A model generated the notes under the pieces. The model was not told the origin of the DNA. It saw nothing but the letters and a program-made list of their open reading frames with translations, and ran no database searches. The translations under genes were made by a program, and so were the position numbers. This document shows positions 8,228 to 17,040 of a DNA stretch of 64,000 bases, one piece after another; the first letter of the stretch is position 1; every line of letters begins with the position of its first letter. This stretch comes from an uncultured Lachnospiraceae bacterium (GTDB lineage: Bacteria > Bacillota > Clostridia > Lachnospirales > Lachnospiraceae): positions 1 to 64,000 of the forward strand of contig CAMRSM010000011.1 in assembly GCA_947053345.1 (NCBI GenBank), read 5' to 3'.

Positions 8228-10321
8228 ATGGAAAAGAAACCTTATTACATCACAACGGCCATCGCCTACACATCCGGCAAGCCGCACATTGGCAACACTT
8301 ACGAGGCGGTGCTTGCAGACAGCATCGCGCGCTACAAGCGTCTGGAGGGCTACGATGTATATTTCCAGACCGGGACGGACGAACACGGTCAGAAAATCGA
8401 GCAGAAAGCGGCGGAGCAAAACATCACGCCAAAAGAATTTGTCGACGGCGTAGCGGGGGAAATCCGCAAGATATGGGATCTGATGAACACCTCCTACGAC
8501 CGTTTCATCCGCACGACGGACACCGACCATGAGAAGCAGGTGCAGAAAATCTTTAAAAAACTTTACGATAAGGGCGATATTTACAAGGGCTCCTACGAGG
8601 GGCTTTACTGCACGCCGTGCGAATCCTTCTGGACGGAATCCCAGCTTGTGGGCGGCAAATGCCCGGACTGCGGCAGGGAGGTGAAGCCGGCGAAGGAGGA
8701 GGCATATTTCTTCCGTATGAGCAAGTACGCCGACCGCCTGATCGAGCACATTAACACACACCCGGAATTTATCCAGCCGGTATCGCGCAAAAACGAGATG
8801 ATGAACAATTTCCTACTGCCGGGCCTGCAGGATCTGTGTGTGTCGCGCACCTCGTTCAAGTGGGGCATCCCGGTAGATTTTGACGACAAGCATGTCGTTT
8901 ATGTATGGATTGACGCACTCTCAAACTATATTACCGGAATCGGCTACGACACGGACGGCGCTTCCACGGAGCAGTTTAAAAAATATTGGCCTGCCGACCT
9001 GCACCTGATCGGCAAAGACATTATCCGCTTCCATACAATCTACTGGCCGATCATGCTGATGGCGCTCGAGGTGCCGCTTCCGAAGCAGATTTTCGGGCAT
9101 CCGTGGCTGCTTCGCACGGACGAGAGCGGTAAGAGCGTGAAGATGAGCAAATCGCGCGGCAACGTGCTGTACGCGGATGATCTGGCGGAGCTGTTCGGCG
9201 TGGATGCGGTGCGGTATTTTGTGCTCCATGAAATGCCGTTTGACAACGACGGCGCGGTGAGCTGGGAACTGATGGCGGAACGCATCAACTCCGACCTCGC
9301 GAATACGCTCGGCAATCTTGTGAACCGCACGATTTCCATGTCAAACAAGTATTTTGGCGGCGTGGTGGAGGATGCGGGCGCGGCGGAGGAGGTTGATGCC
9401 GACCTGAAAGCGGCAGCCGTAGGCACGGCAGACCGTGTGGCGGAGAAGATGAAGGAACTTCGCGTGGCGGACGCGATCACGGAGATCTTCGCGCTGTTTA
9501 AACGCTGCAATAAATACATTGATGAAACCATGCCTTGGGCACTTGCGAAGGATGAGGCGAAGCAGGGGCGCTTGAAGACTGTGCTTTACAATCTGGTGGA
9601 GGGTATTTCCATCGGTGCCGCGCTGCTTGAGCCGTTTATGCCGGAAACCACAGGAAAGATACTTGCGCAGCTGCACGCGGAGAAGAAAAGCCTTGAGGAA
9701 TGCAAAAACTTCGGCGGATATGTATCCGGGACGAAGGTGACGGACGCGCCGGAAATCCTGTTTGTAAGGCTTGATATGAAGGAAGTGCAGGAGAAAGCGG
9801 CGAAGGTTGCCGAGGCGCAGAAAGCGGAAGCAGCGGCAGAGGAAGCACAGGGAACGGCAGGACAGGATCCGGCGGGCAGTGTGTCGGGAACGGCTCAGGC
9901 AGGTGCTTCCGGAAACAGCACGGCAAATGCCGTATCAGGGCAGCCAGGCGGAGAAACCGAAGGCGAACAGTCCGTCATCGACATCGAGCCAAAGACAGAG
10001 ATCACGTACGATGATTTCGCAAAGCTCCAGTTCCAGGTCGGCGAGATCATCGCGTGCGAGGAGGTTAAAAAGTCAAAGAAACTCCTCTGTTCGCAGGTAA
10101 GGATCGGCAGTCAGGTCAAACAGATCGTTTCCGGTATTAAGGCGCATTATTCCGCCCAGGAAATGGTCGGGAAAAAGGTGATGGTACTTGTGAATTTAAA
10201 GCCTGCAACGCTGGCGGGCGTACTCTCCGAGGGCATGCTTTTATGTGCGGAGGATGAAAACGGCAAACTGGCTTTGATGGCACCGGAGAAGCCGATGCCT
10301 GCAGGGGCGGAGATCTGTTAG
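8228..10321 (+). CDS. metG: Methionyl-tRNA synthetase
   Basis: This 697-residue cytosolic enzyme charges tRNA-Met. It shows the class I signature HIGN at residues 20-23, a four-cysteine zinc knuckle (Cys128, 131, 145, 148) and KMSKS at 305-309. A C-terminal tRNA-binding domain of the Trbp111 type spans about residues 590-697. An Ala/Gly/Glu-rich linker (about 520-590) joins the anticodon domain to it. An AGGAAAG site precedes the ATG. Expression is governed by the T-box leader. Full length and no defects seen. Confidence 0.97.
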   Translation: MEKKPYYITTAIAYTSGKPHIGNTYEAVLADSIARYKRLEGYDVYFQTGTDEHGQKIEQKAAEQNITPKEFVDGVAGEIRKIWDLMNTSYDRFIRTTDTDHEKQVQKIFKKLYDKGDIYKGSYEGLYCTPCESFWTESQLVGGKCPDCGREVKPAKEEAYFFRMSKYADRLIEHINTHPEFIQPVSRKNEMMNNFLLPGLQDLCVSRTSFKWGIPVDFDDKHVVYVWIDALSNYITGIGYDTDGASTEQFKKYWPADLHLIGKDIIRFHTIYWPIMLMALEVPLPKQIFGHPWLLRTDESGKSVKMSKSRGNVLYADDLAELFGVDAVRYFVLHEMPFDNDGAVSWELMAERINSDLANTLGNLVNRTISMSNKYFGGVVEDAGAAEEVDADLKAAAVGTADRVAEKMKELRVADAITEIFALFKRCNKYIDETMPWALAKDEAKQGRLKTVLYNLVEGISIGAALLEPFMPETTGKILAQLHAEKKSLEECKNFGGYVSGTKVTDAPEILFVRLDMKEVQEKAAKVAEAQKAEAAAEEAQGTAGQDPAGSVSGTAQAGASGNSTANAVSGQPGGETEGEQSVIDIEPKTEITYDDFAKLQFQVGEIIACEEVKKSKKLLCSQVRIGSQVKQIVSGIKAHYSAQEMVGKKVMVLVNLKPATLAGVLSEGMLLCAEDENGKLALMAPEKPMPAGAEIC

Positions 10322-10441
10322 GAAAGCGGGGGGAACTCCGGGTTGCACCGCAATCCGGAAGTTCCTTGGCAAATCCGCGTATAACCCGCCGGATGGTTTG
10401 ACAGGCGGTGCTTATGAACAGCAATTTCTTCAGACATACTC

Positions 10442-10470
10442 TTGCATTTTGCCGCCGACTGTGATACAAT
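10442..10470 (+). promoter_or_regulatory. Promoter of the antiporter gene
   Basis: TTGCAT (10442-10447), a 17-base spacer and TACAAT (10465-10470) lie before the start at 10517. Confidence 0.65.
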
Positions 10471-10516
10471 CTGATTCTGGGTTCGACAAGTTTATAGAAA
10501 TTTTATACTTTGGAAC

Positions 10517-11725
10517 ATGGAGGCAGCTATGGAGGCGTATGGTGTTTTTAAGGATCTTGCCATCATTATTTTAATGGCAAAGTTGTTTGGCATTCTTGCG
10601 AGAAAATGCAAGGCTCCGCAGGTCGTAGGGGAAATTATTGCGGGTCTGCTTATTGGACCGAGCGTATTGGGCTGGGTTGGGCAGACAGATTTCCTCGTGC
10701 AGATGGCCGAGATCGGTGTAATCCTTCTGATGTTTTCGGCTGGCTTAGAGACGGATATCAAGGAGCTGGTGCGCACCGGCCCGATCGCGTTTCTGATCGC
10801 GTGCGCGGGCGTATTTGTCCCTCTTGTTTTTGGTACATTGCTTTACATGGGTTTTTACGGAGCCGCGCCGTGGGGGAGCGAGGAATTTTATAAGGCAGTG
10901 TTTATCGGCACGATCCTGACGGCAACTTCCGTCAGCATCACCGTCGAATCGCTCCGTGAAATGGGGCGGCTTAAGGGGAAAGTCGGCACGACGATCTTAA
11001 GCGCGGCGATTATTGACGACGTGATCGGCATTATCGTACTGACCGTTGTCATCGGCTTTAAAAGCCCGGATTCCAATCCAGGCAAGGTAATGCTCAATAC
11101 GGTATTGTTTTTTGTAGTGGCGGTAGTGGCTGGTTTTCTGTTTTATTTCCTGTTCCGCAAGTTTGACGCGAAATATCCGCATACGAGGCGGATCCCGATC
11201 CTTGGTCTGGCATTCTGCTTCGCAATGTCCTACATAGCGGAACGGTATTTTGGGATTGCCGATATAACCGGCGCATATGTGGCGGGCATCGTCCTGTGCA
11301 GCCTGCGGGATTCCAATTATATTGCGCAGAAAATGGATACCAGTTCTTACATACTGTTCGGACCTGTCTTTTTTGCGAGTATCGGTTTGAAGACGAACAT
11401 TGACAATATTGACGGTGCGATTCTTTTATTCGCGGTTGCTTTCGTGCTCGTCGGTCTGGTTTCCAAGATTGTCGGTTGTGGTCTGGTGGCAAGGCTCTGT
11501 AAATTTAAGGGCAAGGATGCATTAAAGATTGGTGTCGGCATGATGACGCGCGGTGAGGTGGCGTTGATCGTGTCACAAAAAGGCCTTTCTGTGGGTCTTA
11601 TGACACCCGTGTTTTTTACGGCAGTCATCTTTCTGATTATTGTATCCTCCATCCTGACACCGATCATCCTCAAGCTTTTGTACGCCAAGGATCCGAAGGA
11701 GCAGACGCTACCTGCAGAAGGTTAA
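10517..11725 (+). CDS. CPA2-family cation/proton antiporter
   Basis: This 402-residue membrane protein has 11-13 hydrophobic segments and belongs to the Kef/NhaS3-type antiporters. Diagnostic stretches are QVVGEIIAGLLIGPSVLG near the N-terminus, LLMFSAGLETD, and TATSVSITVESLREMG followed by AAIIDDVIGIIVL, which carries the ion-binding aspartates. No C-terminal TrkA-N domain is present, so it is the short form. It would exchange Na+ or K+ for H+ across the cytoplasmic membrane. It is a single-gene unit with its own promoter and terminator. Confidence 0.9.
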   Translation: MEAAMEAYGVFKDLAIIILMAKLFGILARKCKAPQVVGEIIAGLLIGPSVLGWVGQTDFLVQMAEIGVILLMFSAGLETDIKELVRTGPIAFLIACAGVFVPLVFGTLLYMGFYGAAPWGSEEFYKAVFIGTILTATSVSITVESLREMGRLKGKVGTTILSAAIIDDVIGIIVLTVVIGFKSPDSNPGKVMLNTVLFFVVAVVAGFLFYFLFRKFDAKYPHTRRIPILGLAFCFAMSYIAERYFGIADITGAYVAGIVLCSLRDSNYIAQKMDTSSYILFGPVFFASIGLKTNIDNIDGAILLFAVAFVLVGLVSKIVGCGLVARLCKFKGKDALKIGVGMMTRGEVALIVSQKGLSVGLMTPVFFTAVIFLIIVSSILTPIILKLLYAKDPKEQTLPAEG

Positions 11726-11743
11726 GGGAAAAGGAAAATGCCT

Positions 11744-11787
11744 GCTTGGCTGTGAGATGACTATTTGTCACGCAGCCAAGCTTTTTT
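11744..11787 (+). terminator. Terminator of the antiporter gene
   Basis: GCTTGGCTG pairs with CAGCCAAGC and is followed by six T. Confidence 0.85.
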
Positions 11788-11798
11788 GATGCACCCGC

Positions 11799-11826
11799 TT
11801 GATAATTCCCTTAGAATGTTTATAAT
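11799..11826 (+). promoter_or_regulatory. Promoter of the GGDEF gene
   Basis: TTGATA (11799-11804), a 16-base spacer and TATAAT (11821-11826). Confidence 0.7.
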
Positions 11827-11918
11827 GATAACAGCCTTGCAATCGACAAAATTATTTGGGTGTGGGAAACACCCCTAAAGATGTGTGAAACATTATAAAT
11901 ATTTGGAGGAAAGTCTGC

Positions 11919-13874
11919 GTGCAGAAAATATTTATTAAATATACATCGGTGATTATGACTTTGGGAATCTTATTGATTCTTTCCTTTAATTTCGGGTTTA
12001 CGCTGCATAATCTTGAGAAGGAGCAGTATGATAGTTTTTGTGGAAAGATCGAGCAGGTCGTCCATACACTTGAGACAAACCGCATGGAATTGGAACTGAT
12101 GAATAAGAATCTGGATATGGATTACCTTACGAGGGCGAAGGCAGCAGCTTATATGATGGAACATCAGGAGGGTTTGTCTATGGATGTTGCCCAAATGCAG
12201 TATCTTGCGGCACTTTTGGATGTGGACGAGCTGCATATCATTGATGATAACGGGATTATTGTTGCAGGCTCCGTTTCGGAGTATGTTGGTATTGACATGG
12301 CTGAGCATGAGCAGACAAGGCCGTTCCTTGACCTTTTGGGAAGGGAGGGGGATGATGCTTACTTGATTCAGGACGAGCAGCCGAATGCCGCAGAAGGTAA
12401 GGTCATGAAATATGTCGGGGTATGCAGCAAGGAAGGCAGTGAGGTTGTTCAGGTCGGCTTTAAGCCGGTTCGGCAGATGGAGGCACAGGCGAGAAATTCT
12501 TACGATTATATATTTTCCAGATTCCCGACGGATGAAGGGGAGGAATTGTTTGTGCTGGATGCCGTAAACGGCAGGATTTTAGGGCATTCCGGCGGGATGG
12601 ACAGGGAATTTTGCGGGGAATATTTCCAACTTGGCGAGCTTTTGGGCTGTATGGAGGGCGCATACCGGACGGATGGGGACGGGAAGGAAATGTATGTGGT
12701 AAGCAAACAGTTTGAGGATGTGCTGATCTGTACGGCTCTGCCGAAAACGCTTCTGCTCAGGGAACTCTGGACTAATGTGGTGCTTACATTGCTGTATTTG
12801 CTGCTTGTGGAGGCGGTGGTCATCGTCAGCTTAAATTATCTTGTCCGGCGCAAGGTGATTGACGGCATACATGGGATTATTGAAAATCTCTCGGCAATCA
12901 CTCAGGGGAATCTGGACATCCGGGTGAAACAGGGAGGAAACCGTGAGTTTGAGGAGTTGAGCAGCGGGATCAATACGATGGTTGACAGCATCGTGAGTAT
13001 TACCGGGCGGACTTCCCGGATCATTGAACTGAGCGGGATACCTCTGGCGGCGTTTGAGTATGAGGGCAAGACGGGTCATTTGTTTGTCACCTCGGGTTTG
13101 AAGGACATGCTTGATATGCAGGGGGAAACAGCAGAGGAAATCTGCGGGGATTCCTCGTTGTTTGAAAACTACATACGGGCTGTCATGGAGGGGTTGGTTC
13201 CGGGTGAGACGGATATCTACAAAATCAGCGATACAAGATTTGTCCGCATCCATATGTCCCAATCTAAGGAGCGATGTCTTGGTGTAATAACAGATACTAC
13301 AAAATATATTATGGAAAAACAGCGGATGCAGTATGAGAATACACATGACCCGCTGACCGGTCTGTATAAATATCCGTATTTTAAGCAGGTGGCAGCGGAG
13401 ATTGTGCGCAAGCTGCCGGAAGGGCAGTCCTGTGCTGCGGTAATGCTTGACTTAGATGCGTTCAAGACCATCAACGATACTTTTGGCCACGACGCGGGAG
13501 ATCGGTATCTGCAAGGCTTCGCGTATGTTTTGCGCACCCTGCCGAAGGAGCATGTCCTCACGGCAAGGCGGTCGGGCGATGAGTTTTGTATGATGATATA
13601 CGGCTGTGGGGAGAAGGGAGAGTTTGGGCGGTATCTGGATATGCTCTATGGTGCGCTCACCTCGAACCCGGTCACCCTGTCGGAACAGGAAAGGCGTGTG
13701 ATCGGTGTTTCCTGTGGTTTTGCATGGACGGTCGACGCGGGGACGGAACTGTCGGAATTGATCGCGCACGCGGATGAGGCGCTGTATGAAGTAAAGCGCG
13801 AGACAAAAGGGCAGTACCGTGAGTATCGGGCGGCGGGGGTGACAGTGGCGGATACGGAAAGGAATAAGGAGTGA
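11919..13874 (+). CDS. Membrane diguanylate cyclase (sensor-HAMP-GGDEF)
   Basis: This 651-residue protein probably makes cyclic di-GMP in response to an extracellular cue. A first membrane segment (about residues 5-27) is followed by an extracytoplasmic sensor region to about 285, a second membrane segment (about 288-310) and a HAMP linker. A PAS-like stretch and a C-terminal GGDEF domain from about 480 follow. The active-site loop is SGDEF (552-556), an accepted variant, and the metal-binding MLDLDAFK motif is present. The start codon may be GTG or TTG-like upstream, but the listed start follows GGAGGAAA. No partner EAL gene is in the window. Confidence 0.9.
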   Translation: MQKIFIKYTSVIMTLGILLILSFNFGFTLHNLEKEQYDSFCGKIEQVVHTLETNRMELELMNKNLDMDYLTRAKAAAYMMEHQEGLSMDVAQMQYLAALLDVDELHIIDDNGIIVAGSVSEYVGIDMAEHEQTRPFLDLLGREGDDAYLIQDEQPNAAEGKVMKYVGVCSKEGSEVVQVGFKPVRQMEAQARNSYDYIFSRFPTDEGEELFVLDAVNGRILGHSGGMDREFCGEYFQLGELLGCMEGAYRTDGDGKEMYVVSKQFEDVLICTALPKTLLLRELWTNVVLTLLYLLLVEAVVIVSLNYLVRRKVIDGIHGIIENLSAITQGNLDIRVKQGGNREFEELSSGINTMVDSIVSITGRTSRIIELSGIPLAAFEYEGKTGHLFVTSGLKDMLDMQGETAEEICGDSSLFENYIRAVMEGLVPGETDIYKISDTRFVRIHMSQSKERCLGVITDTTKYIMEKQRMQYENTHDPLTGLYKYPYFKQVAAEIVRKLPEGQSCAAVMLDLDAFKTINDTFGHDAGDRYLQGFAYVLRTLPKEHVLTARRSGDEFCMMIYGCGEKGEFGRYLDMLYGALTSNPVTLSEQERRVIGVSCGFAWTVDAGTELSELIAHADEALYEVKRETKGQYREYRAAGVTVADTERNKE

Positions 13875-13912
13875 AACTGAAAAATATGTCGTTGAACCTG
13901 TTTGAAGGATAT

Positions 13913-14025
13913 GGTATAATATCGACAGATATTATACCAGCGCTGATTTGCCGTCCGACGAAGGAGGACAATTCCCCCCGGCGAACCGTGTGCATCCGCG
14001 GAGAGACAGCATGTTCGGAGAACAT
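13913..14025. repeat. Single copy of a structured ~111-bp intergenic repeat
   Basis: This 113-bp unit matches the tandem units at 25084-25416. It begins with GGTATAATATC-GACA-GATATTATACC-type arms, here perfectly complementary over 11 bp. It also contains GCCGTCCGACGAAGGAGGAC and a CATGTTC-GGA-GAACATG hairpin. It lies between the GGDEF gene and the restriction-modification pair. Confidence 0.85.
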
Positions 14026-14039
14026 GGCATAACAGCCGT

Positions 14040-14102
14040 AGCATATTATACCAGATCTGGTTTGCCGGAGGAAATATGCCGAACGGCAGGGTATAATATG
14101 CT
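14040..14102. repeat. Second inverted-repeat element next to the 111-bp unit
   Basis: Perfect 13-bp arms AGCATATTATACC (14040-14052) and GGTATAATATGCT (14090-14102) enclose two smaller palindromes (CCAGATCTGG and TGCCG...CGGCA). The arm sequence GGTATAATAT is shared with the start of the preceding repeat. The right arm contains TATAAT and may double as the -10 box of the methyltransferase gene. Confidence 0.75.
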
Positions 14103-14137
14103 GTAACTCAATATAAAAGAAAAGGCATGGCAAATAT

Positions 14138-15421
14138 ATGGTTCAGATAATAGACTTATTTGCTGGTCTGGGTGGGATTCGGCTCGGATTTCAGCAGGGG
14201 ATGGGGAAGTACGGATTACAGACAAAGTGTGTATTTACTTCAGAAATAAAGGATTATGCGTTGAAGGCATATCGAGAATATTATGGTGATGAAAAGATTT
14301 ATGGTGATATTACAAAAATTTCATCCGAAATGATCCCTGATTTCGATTTTTTGCTTGCAGGCTTTCCGTGCCAGCCATTCAGCACGGCAGGAAAAGGGCT
14401 TGGCTTTGCAGATACGAGAGGTACTTTGTTTTTTGAGATAGAACGGATATTGCAGAGTAAGATCCAAGCGGGACATCCTGCGAAGGGTTTTTTGCTGGAG
14501 AATGTGGAAGGGCTGGTAAATCATTGCAATGGAAGAACCTTGGATGTAATCATTCGTCATCTGGAGCAGTTGGGTTATGTGGTAAATCATAATGTATTAG
14601 ATTCGCAATATTTTGGTTTGGCACAGAGCAGGAAAAGGGTTTATATTGTTGGTACGTTAAATGAAAAAATAGACCTTGAAGTGTTTGAACAGTCAACAGC
14701 GGTTCTGGGAGATATTTTGGAGAACAGTTTGCCAACGGTTGACAGTAAATTTACAAGGAAACTTTTTAAGCGCTATACGCCGCATGAAGTTGTTGGGAAG
14801 TCGATCAAAGACAAACGCGGCGGTTCGGATAATATTCATTCATGGGATATTGATTTGAAAGGTAGAACAACAAAGACGGAGCGAAAATTGTTGAATATGA
14901 TGTTGAAAGAGCGCAGAAAAAAGAAATGGGCAGAGGAAATCGGGATTCAGTGGATGGATGGAATGCCACTGACAGAAGAACAGATTAGAACCTTTTTTGA
15001 TGTGCCAGATTTACATAATATGTTGGAGAAGCTGAAAAAGAAAGGTTATCTTACTTATGAGTTCCCGAAGGATGTGGTAGATGGCCGCAGGATTCCGGAT
15101 GAGACGAAGCCAAGAGGATATAATATTGTGGCAGGGAAGCTGTCGTTCGAATTTTCAAAAATCCTGAATCCGAAAGAATTAGCGCCCACTTTGGTTGCGA
15201 TGGATGTTTCAAAGTTAGGTGTTGTTGATGGGGAAGGGATACGCAGGCTTACCATCCGGGAAGGACAGCGCCTGTGTGGCTATCCGGAGGACTACAGTTT
15301 GTCGATGATCCGGGAAAGCGAAGCATTCGACCTGCTGGGGAACACGGTATGTGTTCCAGTGATAAAAGCGATTGCTGAAAAAATTGCGGAAAAGCTTAGG
15401 AGGGACGGGGAATGCGGCTGA
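14138..15421 (+). CDS. DNA (cytosine-5) methyltransferase of a type II R-M system
   Basis: This 427-residue enzyme methylates cytosine C5 and protects host DNA from the adjacent endonuclease. Motif I is DLFAGLGG (6-13), motif IV is GFPCQPFS with catalytic Cys78, motif VI is ENV (121-123), and motif VIII is QSRKR (163-167). The target recognition region spans about 220-330. Motifs IX-X (RRLTIREGQRLCGYP, LLGNTVCVPV) are at the C-terminus. The gene is AT-richer than its neighbours, which suggests transfer. It overlaps the nuclease gene by 10 bases. Confidence 0.94.
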   Translation: MVQIIDLFAGLGGIRLGFQQGMGKYGLQTKCVFTSEIKDYALKAYREYYGDEKIYGDITKISSEMIPDFDFLLAGFPCQPFSTAGKGLGFADTRGTLFFEIERILQSKIQAGHPAKGFLLENVEGLVNHCNGRTLDVIIRHLEQLGYVVNHNVLDSQYFGLAQSRKRVYIVGTLNEKIDLEVFEQSTAVLGDILENSLPTVDSKFTRKLFKRYTPHEVVGKSIKDKRGGSDNIHSWDIDLKGRTTKTERKLLNMMLKERRKKKWAEEIGIQWMDGMPLTEEQIRTFFDVPDLHNMLEKLKKKGYLTYEFPKDVVDGRRIPDETKPRGYNIVAGKLSFEFSKILNPKELAPTLVAMDVSKLGVVDGEGIRRLTIREGQRLCGYPEDYSLSMIRESEAFDLLGNTVCVPVIKAIAEKIAEKLRRDGECG

Positions 15422-16380
15422 CGGCACAACAGGTTTATAAAAAACTCACAGAGGAAGATAAGATATGCACTTTGGAAGGGCAGATAAAGTTTGTTTTTGG
15501 GGAAGTAAATATTATTGTCAAACAGCGGGATGTAGTCGGGAATATTATGCAGGAATGGCTTCAGGGCTGGTTTGATAAAAATCAGATTGAGTATGCCATT
15601 AATGAAAATTCTCAGATGCCCCCTGATTTTTATTTGGATCCGGATGATAAAACAAAAAATTTATTAGAAGTAAAAGCATTTAACAAAAATGCAAGTCCGG
15701 GTTTCGACATTGCTGATTTTCGCATGTATCAAGGCGAGATTATTGAGAAGCCATATATGCTTGATGTGGAATACCTGATTTTTGGTTATGACATGTCGGA
15801 GGATGGGGTTGTCACGATTAAAAATGTGTGGCTCAAAAAGGTGTGGGAGATTACCAGACGAATGGCAAACTGGCCGATCAATCTTCAAATCAAAGAGGGA
15901 CATGTACATAAGATCCGGCCGGGTGTCTGGTATGGGGATGATAATTCAAGATCAGATTATGCAATATTTGATAGTTTGGAAGATTTTATTTCTGCTATGG
16001 AAGAAACGGTTTATAGGAATGAAGAGACTCGGAAGGAAAGTTCCTCCTGGCTGATGCGCTTTCAGAAAAATTACAAGGAGTATAAAGGGAGCGGGCTAAG
16101 TGTAAAAAGGTGGTATGAGATTGAAGATAAGTATGATTTGAAAAAAGTTCGTATATTGAAAAAAGCGCGCGATGAAGTTCAAAAAGCAGCAGAGGCTTAC
16201 GAGAGGCAGAAGCAAAAGGTATTGATAGCAGAAGAGGATTACAAGCGTGTTTTATGTGGAAAAGACGAATTTGAATTACAAAAGGCGGAAAATATTTTTA
16301 AAGTTTCAAAAAGCCGTTTGGATGGTTACGGTAAGAAGTTGGAGGAAAAAAGAGAAGTGCTTCGTAAAATGTATTTATGA
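15412..16380 (+). CDS. Type II restriction endonuclease, possibly NgoBV/NlaIV-like
   Basis: This 322-residue protein overlaps the methyltransferase stop, as expected of its cognate nuclease. A PD-(D/E)XK site is visible: Pro71-Asp72 followed by Glu86-Val-Lys88 (LLEVKAF). The N-terminus (RLTAQQVYKKLTEEDK) and the PPDFYLDPD region look to me like the NgoBV family, whose members cut GGNNCC; this family call is from memory and unverified. The C-terminal third is a charged coiled coil. Base composition is AT-rich like the methyltransferase. Confidence 0.78.
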   Translation: MRLTAQQVYKKLTEEDKICTLEGQIKFVFGEVNIIVKQRDVVGNIMQEWLQGWFDKNQIEYAINENSQMPPDFYLDPDDKTKNLLEVKAFNKNASPGFDIADFRMYQGEIIEKPYMLDVEYLIFGYDMSEDGVVTIKNVWLKKVWEITRRMANWPINLQIKEGHVHKIRPGVWYGDDNSRSDYAIFDSLEDFISAMEETVYRNEETRKESSSWLMRFQKNYKEYKGSGLSVKRWYEIEDKYDLKKVRILKKARDEVQKAAEAYERQKQKVLIAEEDYKRVLCGKDEFELQKAENIFKVSKSRLDGYGKKLEEKREVLRKMYL

Positions 16381-16441
16381 TAGAGTGGAAGAATTGAAGT
16401 TAAACCAATTCTTCGTAAAAAGGAATGGAGGAGAAGCAGTA

Positions 16442-16975
16442 ATGGGACAGAATGAAGAATTTATCAACAGCCTGAAAATGGAGGACGTGCCGTGGGGACA
16501 GCTCAGCACCGCATACGGGTGCGCAGGGGAGTTCCCGGAACATTTTGCGGTGCTTGGGGCGATGGCAGACCGCGACGGGATGGAACACGCTTTTGGGGAG
16601 ATTGCGCAATGCATCGAACATCAGGGGACGTTATGGCACTGTACGCCTTTTGCGCTGATTTTTCTCGTGCGTATTTACCGGGAGGCAGTAGGACGGCAGG
16701 AAAACAAAAATGCTGTGTGGCTGACGGAGAAATTGGAGGAGTTGTTTGCTTTTATTGTCATATGCTGTGAGGATATGGAGAAAATGGCGGAAGGCGGAGA
16801 TGAGGACGAGATTCTCCCTCTGCTTTCGGACATGCTGAAGGAAGAGTACCTCTGGCCGGAGGATTTGGACGAGGACGAGCAGGAAGAACTGTTGGAGAAC
16901 GGCTATCAGGAGGAACTCTTTGCCAGCTGTTATCATTATTCCTATGAATTGGTCAGGGAGTTTGCGGACGAATAG
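16442..16975 (+). CDS. Acidic protein of unknown function
   Basis: I do not recognise this 177-residue protein. It is strongly acidic, predicted all-helical and without signal peptide or membrane segment; the C-terminal half is Asp/Glu-rich (PEDLDEDEQEELLENG). I chose the ATG at 16442 because a GGAGGAG site precedes it; the open frame extends further upstream into the nuclease gene without such a site. It lies between the R-M pair and two ankyrin-repeat genes. Small acidic all-helical proteins can be immunity or inhibitor proteins, but nothing here proves that. Confidence 0.7.
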   Translation: MGQNEEFINSLKMEDVPWGQLSTAYGCAGEFPEHFAVLGAMADRDGMEHAFGEIAQCIEHQGTLWHCTPFALIFLVRIYREAVGRQENKNAVWLTEKLEELFAFIVICCEDMEKMAEGGDEDEILPLLSDMLKEEYLWPEDLDEDEQEELLENGYQEELFASCYHYSYELVREFADE

Positions 16976-17002
16976 GCGAAACCCTGACGTAGAAAGTAAG
17001 AA

Positions 17003-17040
17003 AAGCAGCTGCAAAATTGATTTGCAGCTGCTTCGTTTTT
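17003..17040. terminator. Bidirectional terminator
   Basis: AGCAGCTGCAAA and TTTGCAGCTGCT form a perfect 12-bp stem with a T run on the plus side. It separates the acidic-protein gene from the convergent ankyrin gene. Confidence 0.85.

Noticed and set aside
13913..14102. Retron or other reverse-transcriptase-linked RNA
   Set aside because: The repeats are structured enough, but no reverse transcriptase is encoded anywhere in the window.
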